A program made the translations under genes and the position numbers. From SG8-41 sp035574195 (GTDB taxonomy: Bacteria > Pseudomonadota > Gammaproteobacteria > Burkholderiales > SG8-41): a stretch of 32,554 bases of DNA. This document shows, piece after piece, positions 16,476 to 25,237 of the stretch (position 1 is the first letter of the stretch; the number at the start of each line of letters is the position of its first letter). The DNA lies in the NCBI GenBank assembly GCA_035574195.1, contig DATLZE010000173.1, positions 1 through 32,554 of the forward strand. The letters run 5' to 3'. The notes under the pieces are model-generated. The model did no database searches, was not told the DNA's origin, and saw only the letters and a program-made list of their open reading frames with translations.

Positions 16476-17693
16476 ATGACGCTTCCGCTCGAAGGTGTGA
16501 AAGTGCTCGACTTCACCGCCGTGATGGCGGGGCCGTACTGCACGCTGATGCTCGCCGACATGGGCGCGGAGGTGACCAAGATCGAGTCCTTTCCCGAGGG
16601 CGACGGCTCGCGCCGCTTCGATCCCAAGGTGAACGGCGAGAGTTACTGCTTCGCGGTGCTCAACCGCAACAAGAAGAGCCTCGCGCTCAACCTGAAGGAT
16701 CCCCGCGGGCGCGAAATCTTCCTGAGGCTCGCGCGCGAAGCCGACATCCTGGTCGAGAACTACCGGCCGGGCGTCACGCGCAAGCTCGGCATTGACTACG
16801 ACACCGTGCGGGCGGTGAACCCCGACATCATCTACGCCTCGATCTCCGGGTTCGGCCAGACCGGGCCCTACAGCGGGAAGGGCGGCTTCGACATCATCGC
16901 GCAGGGCATGAGCGGCATCATGACCATGACCGGGGAGCCGGGCGGCCGCCCCGCCAAGGTCGGCATCGCGATGAACGACATCGCGGCCGGCGCGACCGCC
17001 CTCTACTCCATCCTCGCCGCCTACATCCGGCGGCTGCGCACCGGGGAGGGCGTCTACCTCGAGACCTCGCTGCTCGAAGCGGGGCTCGCGTGGACGTTCT
17101 GGGAGGCCGGCGCCTATTTCGGCGGCGGCGAGATCCCCACCGCGACCGGAACGCGCCACCGCCGCTCGACGCCCTACCAGGCCTACCGCACTCGCGATTC
17201 CTACGTCACCGTCGGCGCGAACAACGAGAAGCTGTGGACCGCCTTCTGCCGGCAGGTGCTCGAGCGCCCGGAGTTGATCGAGGATCCCCGGTTCCGCACC
17301 CTGGCGGCGCGGCTCGAGAACATCGACGCGCTGCAAGAGGAGATCGAGAAGGTGTTCGCGCGGCACCCGACCGAGCATTGGGTGAGCAAGCTCGACGCGG
17401 CCGGGGTGCCCGGGGGTCCGGTTTTCACCTACGACCAGGCGCTCGAGAACGAGCACGTCCGGGCGCGCAACATGGTGGTCGAGATCGAGCACCCCAGGAT
17501 CGGCCGCATGAAAGTGCTCGGCAACCCGGTGAAGGCGAGCGCGGAGCTCGCCCGCTCGCGCGCGCCCGCGCCCTGGCTCGGCCAGCACAGCGCCGCGGTG
17601 CTCGAGGAGCTCGGCTACAGCGAGGAGCAGATCGCGGCGCTGTTCGCGAGCGGGGTGATCTACGACAAATACCGGGAAAAGGCCACCGCCTGA
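16476..17693 (+). CDS. CaiB/BaiF-type (class III) CoA-transferase
   Basis: This is a 405-residue protein; the ATG has GGAGGGA nine bases upstream. The family start LEGVKVLDFTAVMAGPYCT is followed by DMGAEVTKIE (28-37) and RNKKSLALNLKDPRGR. The catalytic Asp that forms the anhydride with the acyl group is Asp168 in KVGIAMNDIAAG. The length is normal for formyl-CoA transferase relatives. It moves CoA between carboxylic acids without free intermediates; the acids are unknown. It is divergent from two carboxylate-type binding proteins, which suggests it activates the imported compound. Confidence 0.95.
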   Translation: MTLPLEGVKVLDFTAVMAGPYCTLMLADMGAEVTKIESFPEGDGSRRFDPKVNGESYCFAVLNRNKKSLALNLKDPRGREIFLRLAREADILVENYRPGVTRKLGIDYDTVRAVNPDIIYASISGFGQTGPYSGKGGFDIIAQGMSGIMTMTGEPGGRPAKVGIAMNDIAAGATALYSILAAYIRRLRTGEGVYLETSLLEAGLAWTFWEAGAYFGGGEIPTATGTRHRRSTPYQAYRTRDSYVTVGANNEKLWTAFCRQVLERPELIEDPRFRTLAARLENIDALQEEIEKVFARHPTEHWVSKLDAAGVPGGPVFTYDQALENEHVRARNMVVEIEHPRIGRMKVLGNPVKASAELARSRAPAPWLGQHSAAVLEELGYSEEQIAALFASGVIYDKYREKATA

Positions 17694-17738
17694 GCGAGAG
17701 GCGATAGTGAGGACGGAAACGGCTCCGGGACGCTGTAG

Positions 17739-17755
17739 AGCCGCATCCCGCGGCT
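17739..17755 (+). terminator. Weak hairpin after the CoA-transferase gene
   Basis: AGCCGC-ATCCC-GCGGCT forms a six-base-pair stem 45 bases after the stop. Only scattered Ts follow (TGGCGCTTTCGG), so an intrinsic terminator is doubtful. Confidence 0.25.
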
Positions 17756-17796
17756 TGGCGCTTTCGGCTTTCGACTCGCGGCCTTCGATCTGACCC

Positions 17797-18720
17797 ATGT
17801 GCCGCGCGCTCGCCTACCTCGGCCAGCCGGTGTTGCTCGACAACCTCCTCTACCAGCCCGACAGCGCGCTGGTGAAGCAGTCCTACATGCCGCAAATGCT
17901 GCAACTGCTCAACCTCGCCGGCTTCGGGCTGCGAGCCTGGAGCCGCGACTCGCACGATCCCGAGCGCCCCTTCAGCTATGCTTCCACCGAGTTGCCGATC
18001 TACGACCGCAATCTCAAGGCGCTCGCCACGAAGATCCGCGCAAACTGCCTGCTCGCGCACGTGCGCGGCGTTCCGTACCACTCGGAAGCGGTGATCTCGC
18101 AGCACAACGTGCACCCCTTCCAGTTCCCCGGCTGCCGCGTCGCGCTCGCGCACAACGGCGACCTCGACCGCTTCCGCGAGATGAAGCCGCTGCTCGCCTC
18201 CCGCGTGCGTCCCGAGTTCGCGCGAATGATCAACGGCACCACCGACAGCGAATGGATCTACGCTCTGATCGTCTCGCACCTCGAGGACCCGGGCCGCGAG
18301 CCCGAGGCCGGGGAGCTCGTGCGCGCGGTCGAGGCCACTCTCGCCGTGCTGCGCGAAACGCGGGCCGCGCTCGGCATCGCGCTCTCCTCGCCCGTGAACC
18401 TTTTCATCGTGAGCGGCAGCCGGCTCGCCGCGGTGCGCTATTGCTTCGACTTCGGCTGTTATCGCACCGACGACCCCGCCCTGGTGCCGCCCTCGAGCTT
18501 CACCTACTACAGCCTGTGGTACACCTCGGGCCGCGAGTACGGATACTACGACGGCGAGTGGAAGATGATCGGCGGCGCGGACACGGCCGATTCCATCATG
18601 ATCGCCTCAGAGCCGCTCACGCGCGACATCTCGACCTGGCTCGAGGTGCCGGAGTATTCGATGATCTATGCCGATGCGCGCTCGGGCCGGCCGGCGATCG
18701 AGGTGCATTATCTCGAGTGA
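17797..18720 (+). CDS. Class II glutamine amidotransferase (GATase type 4, EgtC/YafJ-like)
   Basis: This is a 307-residue protein. The nucleophile is Cys2 (MCRALAYLG), which fixes the start at 17797 although no clear ribosome-binding site is seen. Other class II features are LLAHVRGVPYHSE (58-71), HPFQFPGCRVALAHNGDL (112-129) and GTTDSEWIY. There is no second synthase domain, so it is a stand-alone glutaminase of the type that either feeds ammonia to a partner or hydrolyses a gamma-glutamyl amide. No partner gene is apparent nearby. Its last 13 bases overlap the end of htpG on the other strand. Confidence 0.9.
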   Translation: MCRALAYLGQPVLLDNLLYQPDSALVKQSYMPQMLQLLNLAGFGLRAWSRDSHDPERPFSYASTELPIYDRNLKALATKIRANCLLAHVRGVPYHSEAVISQHNVHPFQFPGCRVALAHNGDLDRFREMKPLLASRVRPEFARMINGTTDSEWIYALIVSHLEDPGREPEAGELVRAVEATLAVLRETRAALGIALSSPVNLFIVSGSRLAAVRYCFDFGCYRTDDPALVPPSSFTYYSLWYTSGREYGYYDGEWKMIGGADTADSIMIASEPLTRDISTWLEVPEYSMIYADARSGRPAIEVHYLE

Positions 18721-20690
18721 TCCGCTCCTGATTCGCCGGCGCTCTCGGCCGCCCCGGCGGCTCGATCCGCCTGCGGGCCGCTCGCCGCGCCGAGCGCCAG
18801 CATGAGGCGGTTCAGGCGCTTCACGAAACCGGCCGGATCCTCGAGCGCGCCGCCCTCCGCGAGCAGCGCCTGGCCGTAGAGCACCTCGGCGAGATCGCCG
18901 AAGCGCTCGCCGTCCGCTTCCGCCTTCAGGCGCTCGACCAGCGGATGGCGCGGATTGATCTCGAGAATCGGTTTCGATCCCGGGACCTTCTGGCCCACGG
19001 CCTTGAGGATGCGCTGCAGGTTGGTGCTGAGATCGCGCTCGTCGGCGACCAGGCAGGCCGGGGATTCCGTGAGGCGCGGCGTCGGGCGCACTTCCTTCAC
19101 CCGCCCGCCGAGCGCCGCGGCGATGCGCTCGGCGAGCCCCTTCAGCTCGCCCGCCTCCCGTTCCCGCTGGCTGCGCTCCGCCTCGTCCTCGAGCGCGCCG
19201 AGATCGAGCCGGCCCCGCGCGACCGAGGCGAGCGGCTTTCCCTCGAATTCGGTCAGGTGCGCCGTCACCCACTCGTCCACGCGCTCGTACATCAGGAGCA
19301 CCTCGATGCCCTTGCTGCGGAACACCTCGAGGTGCGGGCTCGAGCGCGCGGCGGAGAAGCTCTCCGCCGTGAGGTAGTAGATTTTCTCCTGCCCCGGTTT
19401 CATGCGCGAGAGGTAATCGGCGAGCGATACCGTCTGCTCCTCGCGGTCGTGATGGGTCGAGGCGAAGCGCAGCAGCCTCGCGAGGCGGTCGCGGTTGGCG
19501 GGGTCCTCGGCGATGCCTTCTTTCAGCACGCGCCCGAACTCGCTCCAGAAGCGGGCGTACTTCTCTTTCTCGCCTTCCGCCAGCTCCTCGAGCAGCGAGA
19601 GCACGCGCTTGACGCAGCCCGAGCGGATCAGCTCCACGTCCTTCGATTCCTGGAGGATTTCGCGCGAGATGTTGAGCGGCAGATCGTTCGAGTCGATCAC
19701 GCCCCTCACGAAGCGCAGGTACGCCGGCATCAGGTGCTCGGCGTCGTCCATGACGAACACGCGCCGCACGTAGAGCTTCACTCCCCTGCGGTGCTCGCGG
19801 TCCCACAGGTCGAAGGGAGCGCGCGATGGGATGTAGAGGAGCTGGATGTATTCCTTGCGCCCCTCCACTCTCGCGTGCGCCCATGCGAGCGGCGGCTCGG
19901 GATCGTGCGCGAGGTTGCGGTAGAACGCCTCGTATTCCTCGTTCTTGATCTCGTTGCGCGGCCGCGCCCACAGCGCTCCCGCCTGGTTGACGGTCTCCTC
20001 CTCGCCCGTGGTGCGGTAGATCCGGCGCTCTTTGTCCCATTCCTCCTTCTTCATCACGATGGGCAGCGCGATGTGGTCCGAATACTTGCGCACCAGCGCG
20101 CGCAGCCGCGCGCCGTCGAGGAACTCGTCCTCGCCCTGCTTCAGGTGCAGCGTCACCTCGGTGCCGCGCTCCGGCCGCTCGAGCGTCTCGATCGAGTACT
20201 CGCCCGCCCCGTCCGACTCCCAGCGCACGCCTTGCGAGGAGGGCAGTCCCGCGCGCCGGGTGAGCAGCGTCACGCGGTCGGCGACGATGAAGGAGGAATA
20301 GAAGCCGACCCCGAACTGCCCGATCAGCCGCGCATCGCGCGCCTCGTCCCCCGTGAGGCGTTCGAGGAACTCGCGGGTGCCCGACTTGGCGATGGTGCCG
20401 ATGTTCTCGATCACCTCCTCGCGCGACATGCCCACGCCGTTGTCCGAGACGGTGATCGTGCGCGCCTTGGGGTCGAAGCTCACGCGGATCCTGAGCTCGG
20501 GATCGTTCTCGTAGAGCGCGGGATTCTTCAACGCCTCGAACCGCAGCTTGTCGCACGCGTCGGAGGCGTTGGAAACGAGCTCGCGCAGGAAGATCTCCTT
20601 GTGGCTGTAGAGGGAATGGGTGACCAGGTGCAGCAGCTGCCGCACCTCGGCCTGGAAACCGTGCGTTTGCCGGTTCTGGACAGCGCTCAT
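18708..20690 (-). CDS. htpG: Molecular chaperone HtpG (Hsp90)
   Basis: This is a 660-residue protein, slightly longer than the usual 620-640, with an Ala/Gly-rich tail. The GHKL ATP-binding site is clear: ELVSNASDACDKLR (37-50, Asn41), VSDNGVGM (81-88, Asp83) and GQFGVGFYSSF (124-134). The middle-domain signature is LPLNISREILQES. It is a homodimeric ATP-dependent chaperone in the cytoplasm. A near-perfect heat-shock promoter lies 40 bases upstream. The gene is convergent with the amidotransferase, overlapping its end by 13 bases, and divergent from the ABC transporter genes. Confidence 0.98.
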   Translation of the reverse strand: MSAVQNRQTHGFQAEVRQLLHLVTHSLYSHKEIFLRELVSNASDACDKLRFEALKNPALYENDPELRIRVSFDPKARTITVSDNGVGMSREEVIENIGTIAKSGTREFLERLTGDEARDARLIGQFGVGFYSSFIVADRVTLLTRRAGLPSSQGVRWESDGAGEYSIETLERPERGTEVTLHLKQGEDEFLDGARLRALVRKYSDHIALPIVMKKEEWDKERRIYRTTGEEETVNQAGALWARPRNEIKNEEYEAFYRNLAHDPEPPLAWAHARVEGRKEYIQLLYIPSRAPFDLWDREHRRGVKLYVRRVFVMDDAEHLMPAYLRFVRGVIDSNDLPLNISREILQESKDVELIRSGCVKRVLSLLEELAEGEKEKYARFWSEFGRVLKEGIAEDPANRDRLARLLRFASTHHDREEQTVSLADYLSRMKPGQEKIYYLTAESFSAARSSPHLEVFRSKGIEVLLMYERVDEWVTAHLTEFEGKPLASVARGRLDLGALEDEAERSQREREAGELKGLAERIAAALGGRVKEVRPTPRLTESPACLVADERDLSTNLQRILKAVGQKVPGSKPILEINPRHPLVERLKAEADGERFGDLAEVLYGQALLAEGGALEDPAGFVKRLNRLMLALGAASGPQADRAAGAAESAGESGADHSR

Positions 20691-20729
20691 GGCCGGCTCA
20701 TCGTCCCTTGGAAGCGGAGAACGTCCATA

Positions 20730-20758
20730 AGCTGGGGCGTGCGCCCCGCGATTTCAAG
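20730..20758 (-). promoter_or_regulatory. Heat-shock (sigma-32-type) promoter of htpG
   Basis: CTTGAAA (20752-20758) matches the sigma-32 -35 consensus exactly. After 14 bases comes CCCCAGCT (20730-20737), which differs from the -10 consensus CCCCATNT at one position. The predicted RNA start is about 33 bases before the htpG ATG. The spacing and the target gene both fit. Confidence 0.8.
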
Positions 20759-20793
20759 CGCCAGTAGCCAGGACGGCGGCGAAACTGTAATAT

Positions 20794-20809
20794 TTTCAAC
20801 GCGCTGAAA
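20794..20809. promoter_or_regulatory. Candidate operator palindrome before the ABC transporter operon
   Basis: TTTCAACGCGCTGAAA is a 16-base palindrome with one mismatched pair. It lies 27 bases before the GTG of the binding-protein gene and directly after an AT-rich TGTAATATT that could be a -10 element. It may be a repressor site for the transporter. Confidence 0.4.
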
Positions 20810-20836
20810 CACACAACCGAATTGCAGGAGGAACTC

Positions 20837-22162
20837 GTGCGCCCGATCCACGCCGCACTGCTCGCCGCCGTCCTCGCGTTCTTCGCCCCGGCCGCGGGCG
20901 CCCAGCAGCAGCTCACCATCATCACCTCCTTTCCCAAGGACCTCACCGAAACCTTCAGGCGCGCGTTCGAGGCGCGCAACCCTGGCGTCAAAGTCGAGGT
21001 GCTCAACCGCGGCACCTCGGCGGCGATCGCCTATGTGCGCGAGGCGCCTGCGGCGAACAAGCCCGACATCTTCTGGGCCTCCGCCCCCGACGCGTTCGAG
21101 GTGCTCTCCAAGGAGAAGCTGCTCGCCCGGGTGGCCGAGCTTGCCAATCCGACGGTGCCGAAGAAGGTGGGGAATTACCCGGTGAACGACCCCGAGGGCT
21201 ACTACCTCGGGCAGGCGCTCGCCGGCTACGGCCTCATGTGGAACACGCGCTACCTGAAGGCGAACAAGATTCCCGAACCGAAGGAGTGGGCCGACTTGGT
21301 GAAGCCGGTGTACTTCGGGCACGTCGCGATCTCCTCGCCCTCGCGCTCCGGCACCACGCACCTCACGATCGAGACCATCCTCCAGGGCGAGGGCTGGGAG
21401 CGCGGATGGCGCCAGATCCTGCAGATCGGGGGCAACTGCGCCGCCATCACCGAGCGCAGCTTCGGCGTGCCCGACGGCGTCAACAACGGCCAGTACGGCA
21501 TCGGACTGGTGATCGACTTCTTCGGCCTGTCGGCGAAGGCCTCCGGCTTCCCGGTGGAATTCGTCTATCCCTCGGTCACGGCGATCGTCCCGGCGAACAT
21601 CGGGCTCATCGCCAACGCGCGCAACCCCGAGCTCGGCAAGCGCTTCATCCAGTTCGCGCTGTCCGAGGAGGGCCAGCTGCTGCTGCTCGACCCCAAGATC
21701 AGCCGGCTCCCGGTGCTGCCCGCGATCTACGCCAAGGCGCCTGCAGGCTATCCGAATCCCTTCGGGGGCAAGATCAAGCCCAAGGTCAATTTCGACTCCG
21801 AGCTCTCTCAGTCGCGCTACTACGTGGTGAACTCGCTCTTCGACCAGACCATCACTTTCCGGCATCGGGAGCTGGTCGCGGCGACCAAGGCGATCCACGA
21901 GGCGACGGCGAAGCTCGCGGGCAAGAAGAACCCGCAGGCCGAGAAGCTGCTGGCGGAGGCGCGCGAGCTCGCCTACACCCCGCTCGTCTCGGAGGAGAAG
22001 GCGAAGGATCCCGAGTTTCTCGCGCTCTTCAGCCAGACCAAGCGCGATGCGTTGAAGACCAAGCAGCTGACCGGGCTCGAGGAGTACTGGAGCTCGACTG
22101 CGCGCAAGAACTACCTGCGGGCGGCCGAGCTGGCGAACCAGGCCGCGGCGATGGCGAAGTAG
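20837..22162 (+). CDS. ABC transporter periplasmic solute-binding protein
   Basis: This is a 441-residue protein. GTG at 20837 is chosen because AGGAGG stands six bases upstream; the upstream in-frame TTG at 20822 would put that site inside the gene. A signal peptide ends at PAAGA (about residue 23). The mature protein begins LTIITSFPKDLTETF, typical of the iron/thiamine/phosphonate-type family 1 binding proteins, with NKPDIFWASAPDAFEVL and SEEGQLLLLDPKISRLPVLP near the hinge. A Tyr pair (SRYYVV) is present in the C-terminal half, but this alone does not prove iron binding. The last 100 residues are an extra Lys/Ala-rich helical region. It is the first gene of an importer operon with a permease and an ATPase. 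Confidence 0.93.
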   Translation: MRPIHAALLAAVLAFFAPAAGAQQQLTIITSFPKDLTETFRRAFEARNPGVKVEVLNRGTSAAIAYVREAPAANKPDIFWASAPDAFEVLSKEKLLARVAELANPTVPKKVGNYPVNDPEGYYLGQALAGYGLMWNTRYLKANKIPEPKEWADLVKPVYFGHVAISSPSRSGTTHLTIETILQGEGWERGWRQILQIGGNCAAITERSFGVPDGVNNGQYGIGLVIDFFGLSAKASGFPVEFVYPSVTAIVPANIGLIANARNPELGKRFIQFALSEEGQLLLLDPKISRLPVLPAIYAKAPAGYPNPFGGKIKPKVNFDSELSQSRYYVVNSLFDQTITFRHRELVAATKAIHEATAKLAGKKNPQAEKLLAEARELAYTPLVSEEKAKDPEFLALFSQTKRDALKTKQLTGLEEYWSSTARKNYLRAAELANQAAAMAK

Positions 22163-22306
22163 CGGCCTCGATCGGCCACAGGGGGACCGAGCTCGCGGAA
22201 TGGACGCGGAGCGCCAGCCGCAACCCGATGAGCCGGGCTTTCTACGGGCTTGCCGTGGTCTCGGCGTTCTTCGTGCCCGCTGTGTCCATAGCCTTTCGGG
22301 ACTGAT

Positions 22307-24031
22307 CTGAATACCGCGACGCTGACCGGCATCCTGTCAAGGCCCGCGGGCTTCACCTGGGCCCAGGCCGCGGTCGCGCTGGCGATCGCCGCCTTCCTGC
22401 TGGTCTTCCTCGTCATCCCGGTGGTCATCGTCGTCTACGTCGCCTTCGCCGACGCCGCGGGCGGCTTCACCCTCCAGCACTTCGCCTCGTTCTTCCACCT
22501 CTCGCTCATGCGCGAGGCGTTCTGGAACAGCCTCTACGTGGGGCTCGCGAGCGTCGCGCTCGCCTCGCTCATCGCCATCCCGCTCGCCTATTTCACGGTG
22601 CGCTTCGAGTTCCGCGGGGCGGTGCTGATCCAGACGCTCGGCGTGCTGCCGCTCATCATGCCGCCATTCGTCGGCGCGGTCGCGATGCAACTGATCTTCG
22701 GGCGCAGCGGCTCGGTGAACCTGCTGCTCAACGAGTGGTTCGGATTCACGCTCCCGATCATGGAGGGGCTGAACGGGGTGATCTTCGTCGAGGCGCTGCA
22801 CTATTTCCCGTTCATCCTGATGAACCTGGTGGTGGCGCTCAACAACATAGACAGCTCGATGGAGGAGTCCGCCCAGAACCTCGGCGCGAGCGGGATGCGG
22901 CTGTTCCGGCGCGTCGTATTCCCGCTCGCGATGCCGGGCTACGTCGCAGGCGCGGCGCTCGTCTTCATCAAGGTCTTCGACGATCTCGGCACGCCGCTCG
23001 TGCTCAACCAGACCAATCTCCTCGCTCCCCAGGCGTACCTGCGCATCACCTCGATCGGGATCGAGGACCCGATCGGCTACGTCGCAAGCGTGATCATGGT
23101 GGCCGGATCGCTGTTCGCGCTGTGGGTCTCCACCTGGGTCATGCGCGGAAAGGACTACGCGACGCTGCAGCGCGGCTACGCCGGGCTCGCCAAGCGCCGC
23201 CTCGGTCCCTGGCAGAGCGTCGCCGCCTACGGCTGGATCGGGCTGGTGCTCGCGATCGTGCTCGCGCCGCACCTGGGCATCCTGCTGCTCTCGATCGCCA
23301 AGGTGTGGAGTTTCAGCGTGCTGCCCGACGCCTACACCGCGGAGCACTACGCGACGGTATTCCGCGACTCTCCCCGCATGATCTTCAACACGGTGCTCTA
23401 CTGCGGCATCGCCGCGGCGCTCGACGTGGTGATCGCCACCGCGATCGCCTATCTGATGCTGCGCACGCGCATCCCGGGCCGCAACGCGCTCGACTTCCTG
23501 GTGACCGTCGCGCTCGCGATCCCCGGAGTGGTGCTCGGCATCGGGTATCTACGCGCCTTCCGCGGCATCGAGATCCCGTTCACCGGCGAGCTGCTCACCT
23601 CCTCCTGGATTCTCATCGCGCTCGCCTACACCGTGCGCCGCCTGCCCTACGCGCTGCGCTCGTGCGTGGCCTCGCTCCAGCAGCTGCACGTCTCGCTCGA
23701 GGAGGCGGCCGAGAACCTCGGCGCCTCCAAGCGCCGCACCATCCTGCGCGTGGTGGTGCCGCTGATGGCGGGGGGGATCCTCGCCGGCTTCATCACCAGC
23801 TTCATGACCGCGGCGGTGGAGCTCTCGACCACCATCATGCTGGTGTCCTCGCAGAACGACGCGCCGATGTCCTACGGCATCTACCTCTACATGCAGTCGG
23901 CCGCCGGGCGCGGGCCGGGCGCGGCGCTGGGCGTGCTCGCCGTGCTGCTGGTCGCCGTGGGCACCTATATTTCCTACCGGCTGCTCGGCAGCCGCGCGCG
24001 GGACGCGCGCGATATCCAGCGCATGGCCTGA
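22307..24031 (+). CDS. ABC transporter permease, two fused membrane domains; start codon unclear
   Basis: The frame is open from 22292, but no ATG, GTG or TTG occurs before GTG 22421, and starting there would remove the first membrane helix (22364-22440, AQAAVALAIAAFLLVFLVIP). A CTG at 22307 is given as a provisional start (574 residues); CTG 22322 and a sequencing frameshift are alternatives. Two BPD-type domains are fused, each with an EAA loop: EESAQNLGASGMRLFRRVVF and EEAAENLGASKRRTILRVVV, about 280 residues apart. This layout is typical of the Fe3+/thiamine/phosphonate importer class (FbpB-like). It lies between the binding protein and the ATPase gene. Confidence 0.85.
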   Translation: MNTATLTGILSRPAGFTWAQAAVALAIAAFLLVFLVIPVVIVVYVAFADAAGGFTLQHFASFFHLSLMREAFWNSLYVGLASVALASLIAIPLAYFTVRFEFRGAVLIQTLGVLPLIMPPFVGAVAMQLIFGRSGSVNLLLNEWFGFTLPIMEGLNGVIFVEALHYFPFILMNLVVALNNIDSSMEESAQNLGASGMRLFRRVVFPLAMPGYVAGAALVFIKVFDDLGTPLVLNQTNLLAPQAYLRITSIGIEDPIGYVASVIMVAGSLFALWVSTWVMRGKDYATLQRGYAGLAKRRLGPWQSVAAYGWIGLVLAIVLAPHLGILLLSIAKVWSFSVLPDAYTAEHYATVFRDSPRMIFNTVLYCGIAAALDVVIATAIAYLMLRTRIPGRNALDFLVTVALAIPGVVLGIGYLRAFRGIEIPFTGELLTSSWILIALAYTVRRLPYALRSCVASLQQLHVSLEEAAENLGASKRRTILRVVVPLMAGGILAGFITSFMTAAVELSTTIMLVSSQNDAPMSYGIYLYMQSAAGRGPGAALGVLAVLLVAVGTYISYRLLGSRARDARDIQRMA

Positions 24032-24074
24032 CGCTACAGCGCGGCGTCGAGGCGGCGGGGAGCGACGGGAAGCG

Positions 24075-25157
24075 ATGGAGAGCCTGAAAAAGATAGGTGT
24101 CGAGTTCGACCGCGTGTCGGCCGCCTACGGCCGCACGCCGGTGCTGCACGAGGTCAGCCTCGCGATCGAGCCCGGCGAGTTCTTCGCGCTGCTCGGCCCC
24201 TCGGGCTCGGGCAAGTCCACCCTGCTGCGGCTGCTCGCGGGTTTCCTCGCGCCGCGCTCCGGGGCGATCCGCGTCGGGGGCGAGGATGTGACTCGCGTGC
24301 CGCCGTGGCGGCGCGACATCGGGATGGTGTTCCAGAACTACGCGCTGTGGCCGCACATGACGGTCGCGCAGAACGTCGCATTCGGGCTCGAGGAACGCCG
24401 GCTGCCGCGCGCCGAGATCGAGCGGCGAGTGGCCGCCGCGCTCGAGATGGTCGGGCTCGCCGATTTCGGCGCGCGCCGCCCCGGGGAGCTCTCGGGCGGC
24501 CAGCAGCAGCGCGTCGCGCTCGCCCGCACCATCGCGGTCGAACCCAAGGTGCTGCTGCTCGACGAGCCGCTCTCGAACCTCGACGCGAAGCTGCGCGTGC
24601 ACATGCGCGGGGAGCTGCTCGCGCTGCAGCGCAGTCTCGGCATCACCACGCTCTTCGTCACGCACGACCAGGAAGAAGCGCTCTCGATCTCGGATCGCGT
24701 CGCGGTGCTCGACCAGGGCGTCATCCAGCAGATCGGCACGCCCCAGGAGCTCTACGACGCGCCGGCGAACCGCTTCATCGCCACCTTCGTCGGCACGATC
24801 AATCTCGTGCCCGGCACGGTGCGCGCCGCGGGAAGCGCGGCCGTGTTCCACTGCGCGGCGCTGGGCGAGATCGCGCTCGGGCGTGCGGCTCAGGCCGGCC
24901 CGGCCGAGCTCGCATTGCGGCCGCATACTCTGGAACTCGCCGCATCCGAGCGGCCCGCGACCCCGGGCCGGCACTGGGTGAGCGGCATCGTGCGCGACCG
25001 CGAATTCCTGGGCGAGTTCATCCGCTACCGGGTGAGCGTCAACGGGACCGACATCGTCGCCGACCAGCCACACCTGCCCGGAGAGCACGGCTTTTCCCCC
25101 GGCGCGCAGGTCAAGCTCGGGATCAACCCGGCGCAGGCGCGGCTCCTCCCCGCCTGA
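24075..25157 (+). CDS. ABC transporter ATPase with TOBE domain
   Basis: This is a 360-residue protein; the ATG has GGGAAG two bases upstream. All nucleotide-binding motifs are intact: Walker A GPSGSGKST (41-49), Q-loop Gln87, signature LSGGQQQR (139-146), Walker B VLLLDEP (159-165, Glu164) and His197. Residues about 280-358 form a C-terminal TOBE domain, as in FbpC/PotA/PhnT-type importers, which can bind small ligands for regulation. It lies 43 bases after the permease and completes the importer. It is convergent with the amino-acid permease gene at 25238, with 80 bases between and no clear terminator. Confidence 0.96.
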   Translation: MESLKKIGVEFDRVSAAYGRTPVLHEVSLAIEPGEFFALLGPSGSGKSTLLRLLAGFLAPRSGAIRVGGEDVTRVPPWRRDIGMVFQNYALWPHMTVAQNVAFGLEERRLPRAEIERRVAAALEMVGLADFGARRPGELSGGQQQRVALARTIAVEPKVLLLDEPLSNLDAKLRVHMRGELLALQRSLGITTLFVTHDQEEALSISDRVAVLDQGVIQQIGTPQELYDAPANRFIATFVGTINLVPGTVRAAGSAAVFHCAALGEIALGRAAQAGPAELALRPHTLELAASERPATPGRHWVSGIVRDREFLGEFIRYRVSVNGTDIVADQPHLPGEHGFSPGAQVKLGINPAQARLLPA

Positions 25158-25237
25158 GCGGCGAGGCGAGGAGCGGAGCAGGCGGCAGCGAAAAGCGCGT
25201 GGCGGGGTTGCTCGCCTCACGCCTTGCGCGCCGGGAT

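Noticed and set aside
16398..17798. 466-codon open frame opposite the CoA-transferase
   Set aside because: The plus-strand CoA-transferase is certain from family motifs; the antisense product is Arg/Gly/Ala-rich without motifs and reflects GC bias.
18607..20556. 649-codon frame overlapping htpG on the same strand
   Set aside because: It is the shifted frame of htpG; Arg/Gly-rich with no motifs.
20822..20836. TTG start for the ABC binding protein
   Set aside because: It would place the AGGAGG ribosome-binding site inside the gene; GTG 20837 is correctly spaced.
25158..25237. Terminator between the convergent ATPase and permease genes
   Set aside because: GC-rich with possible pairings but no T-run on either strand.
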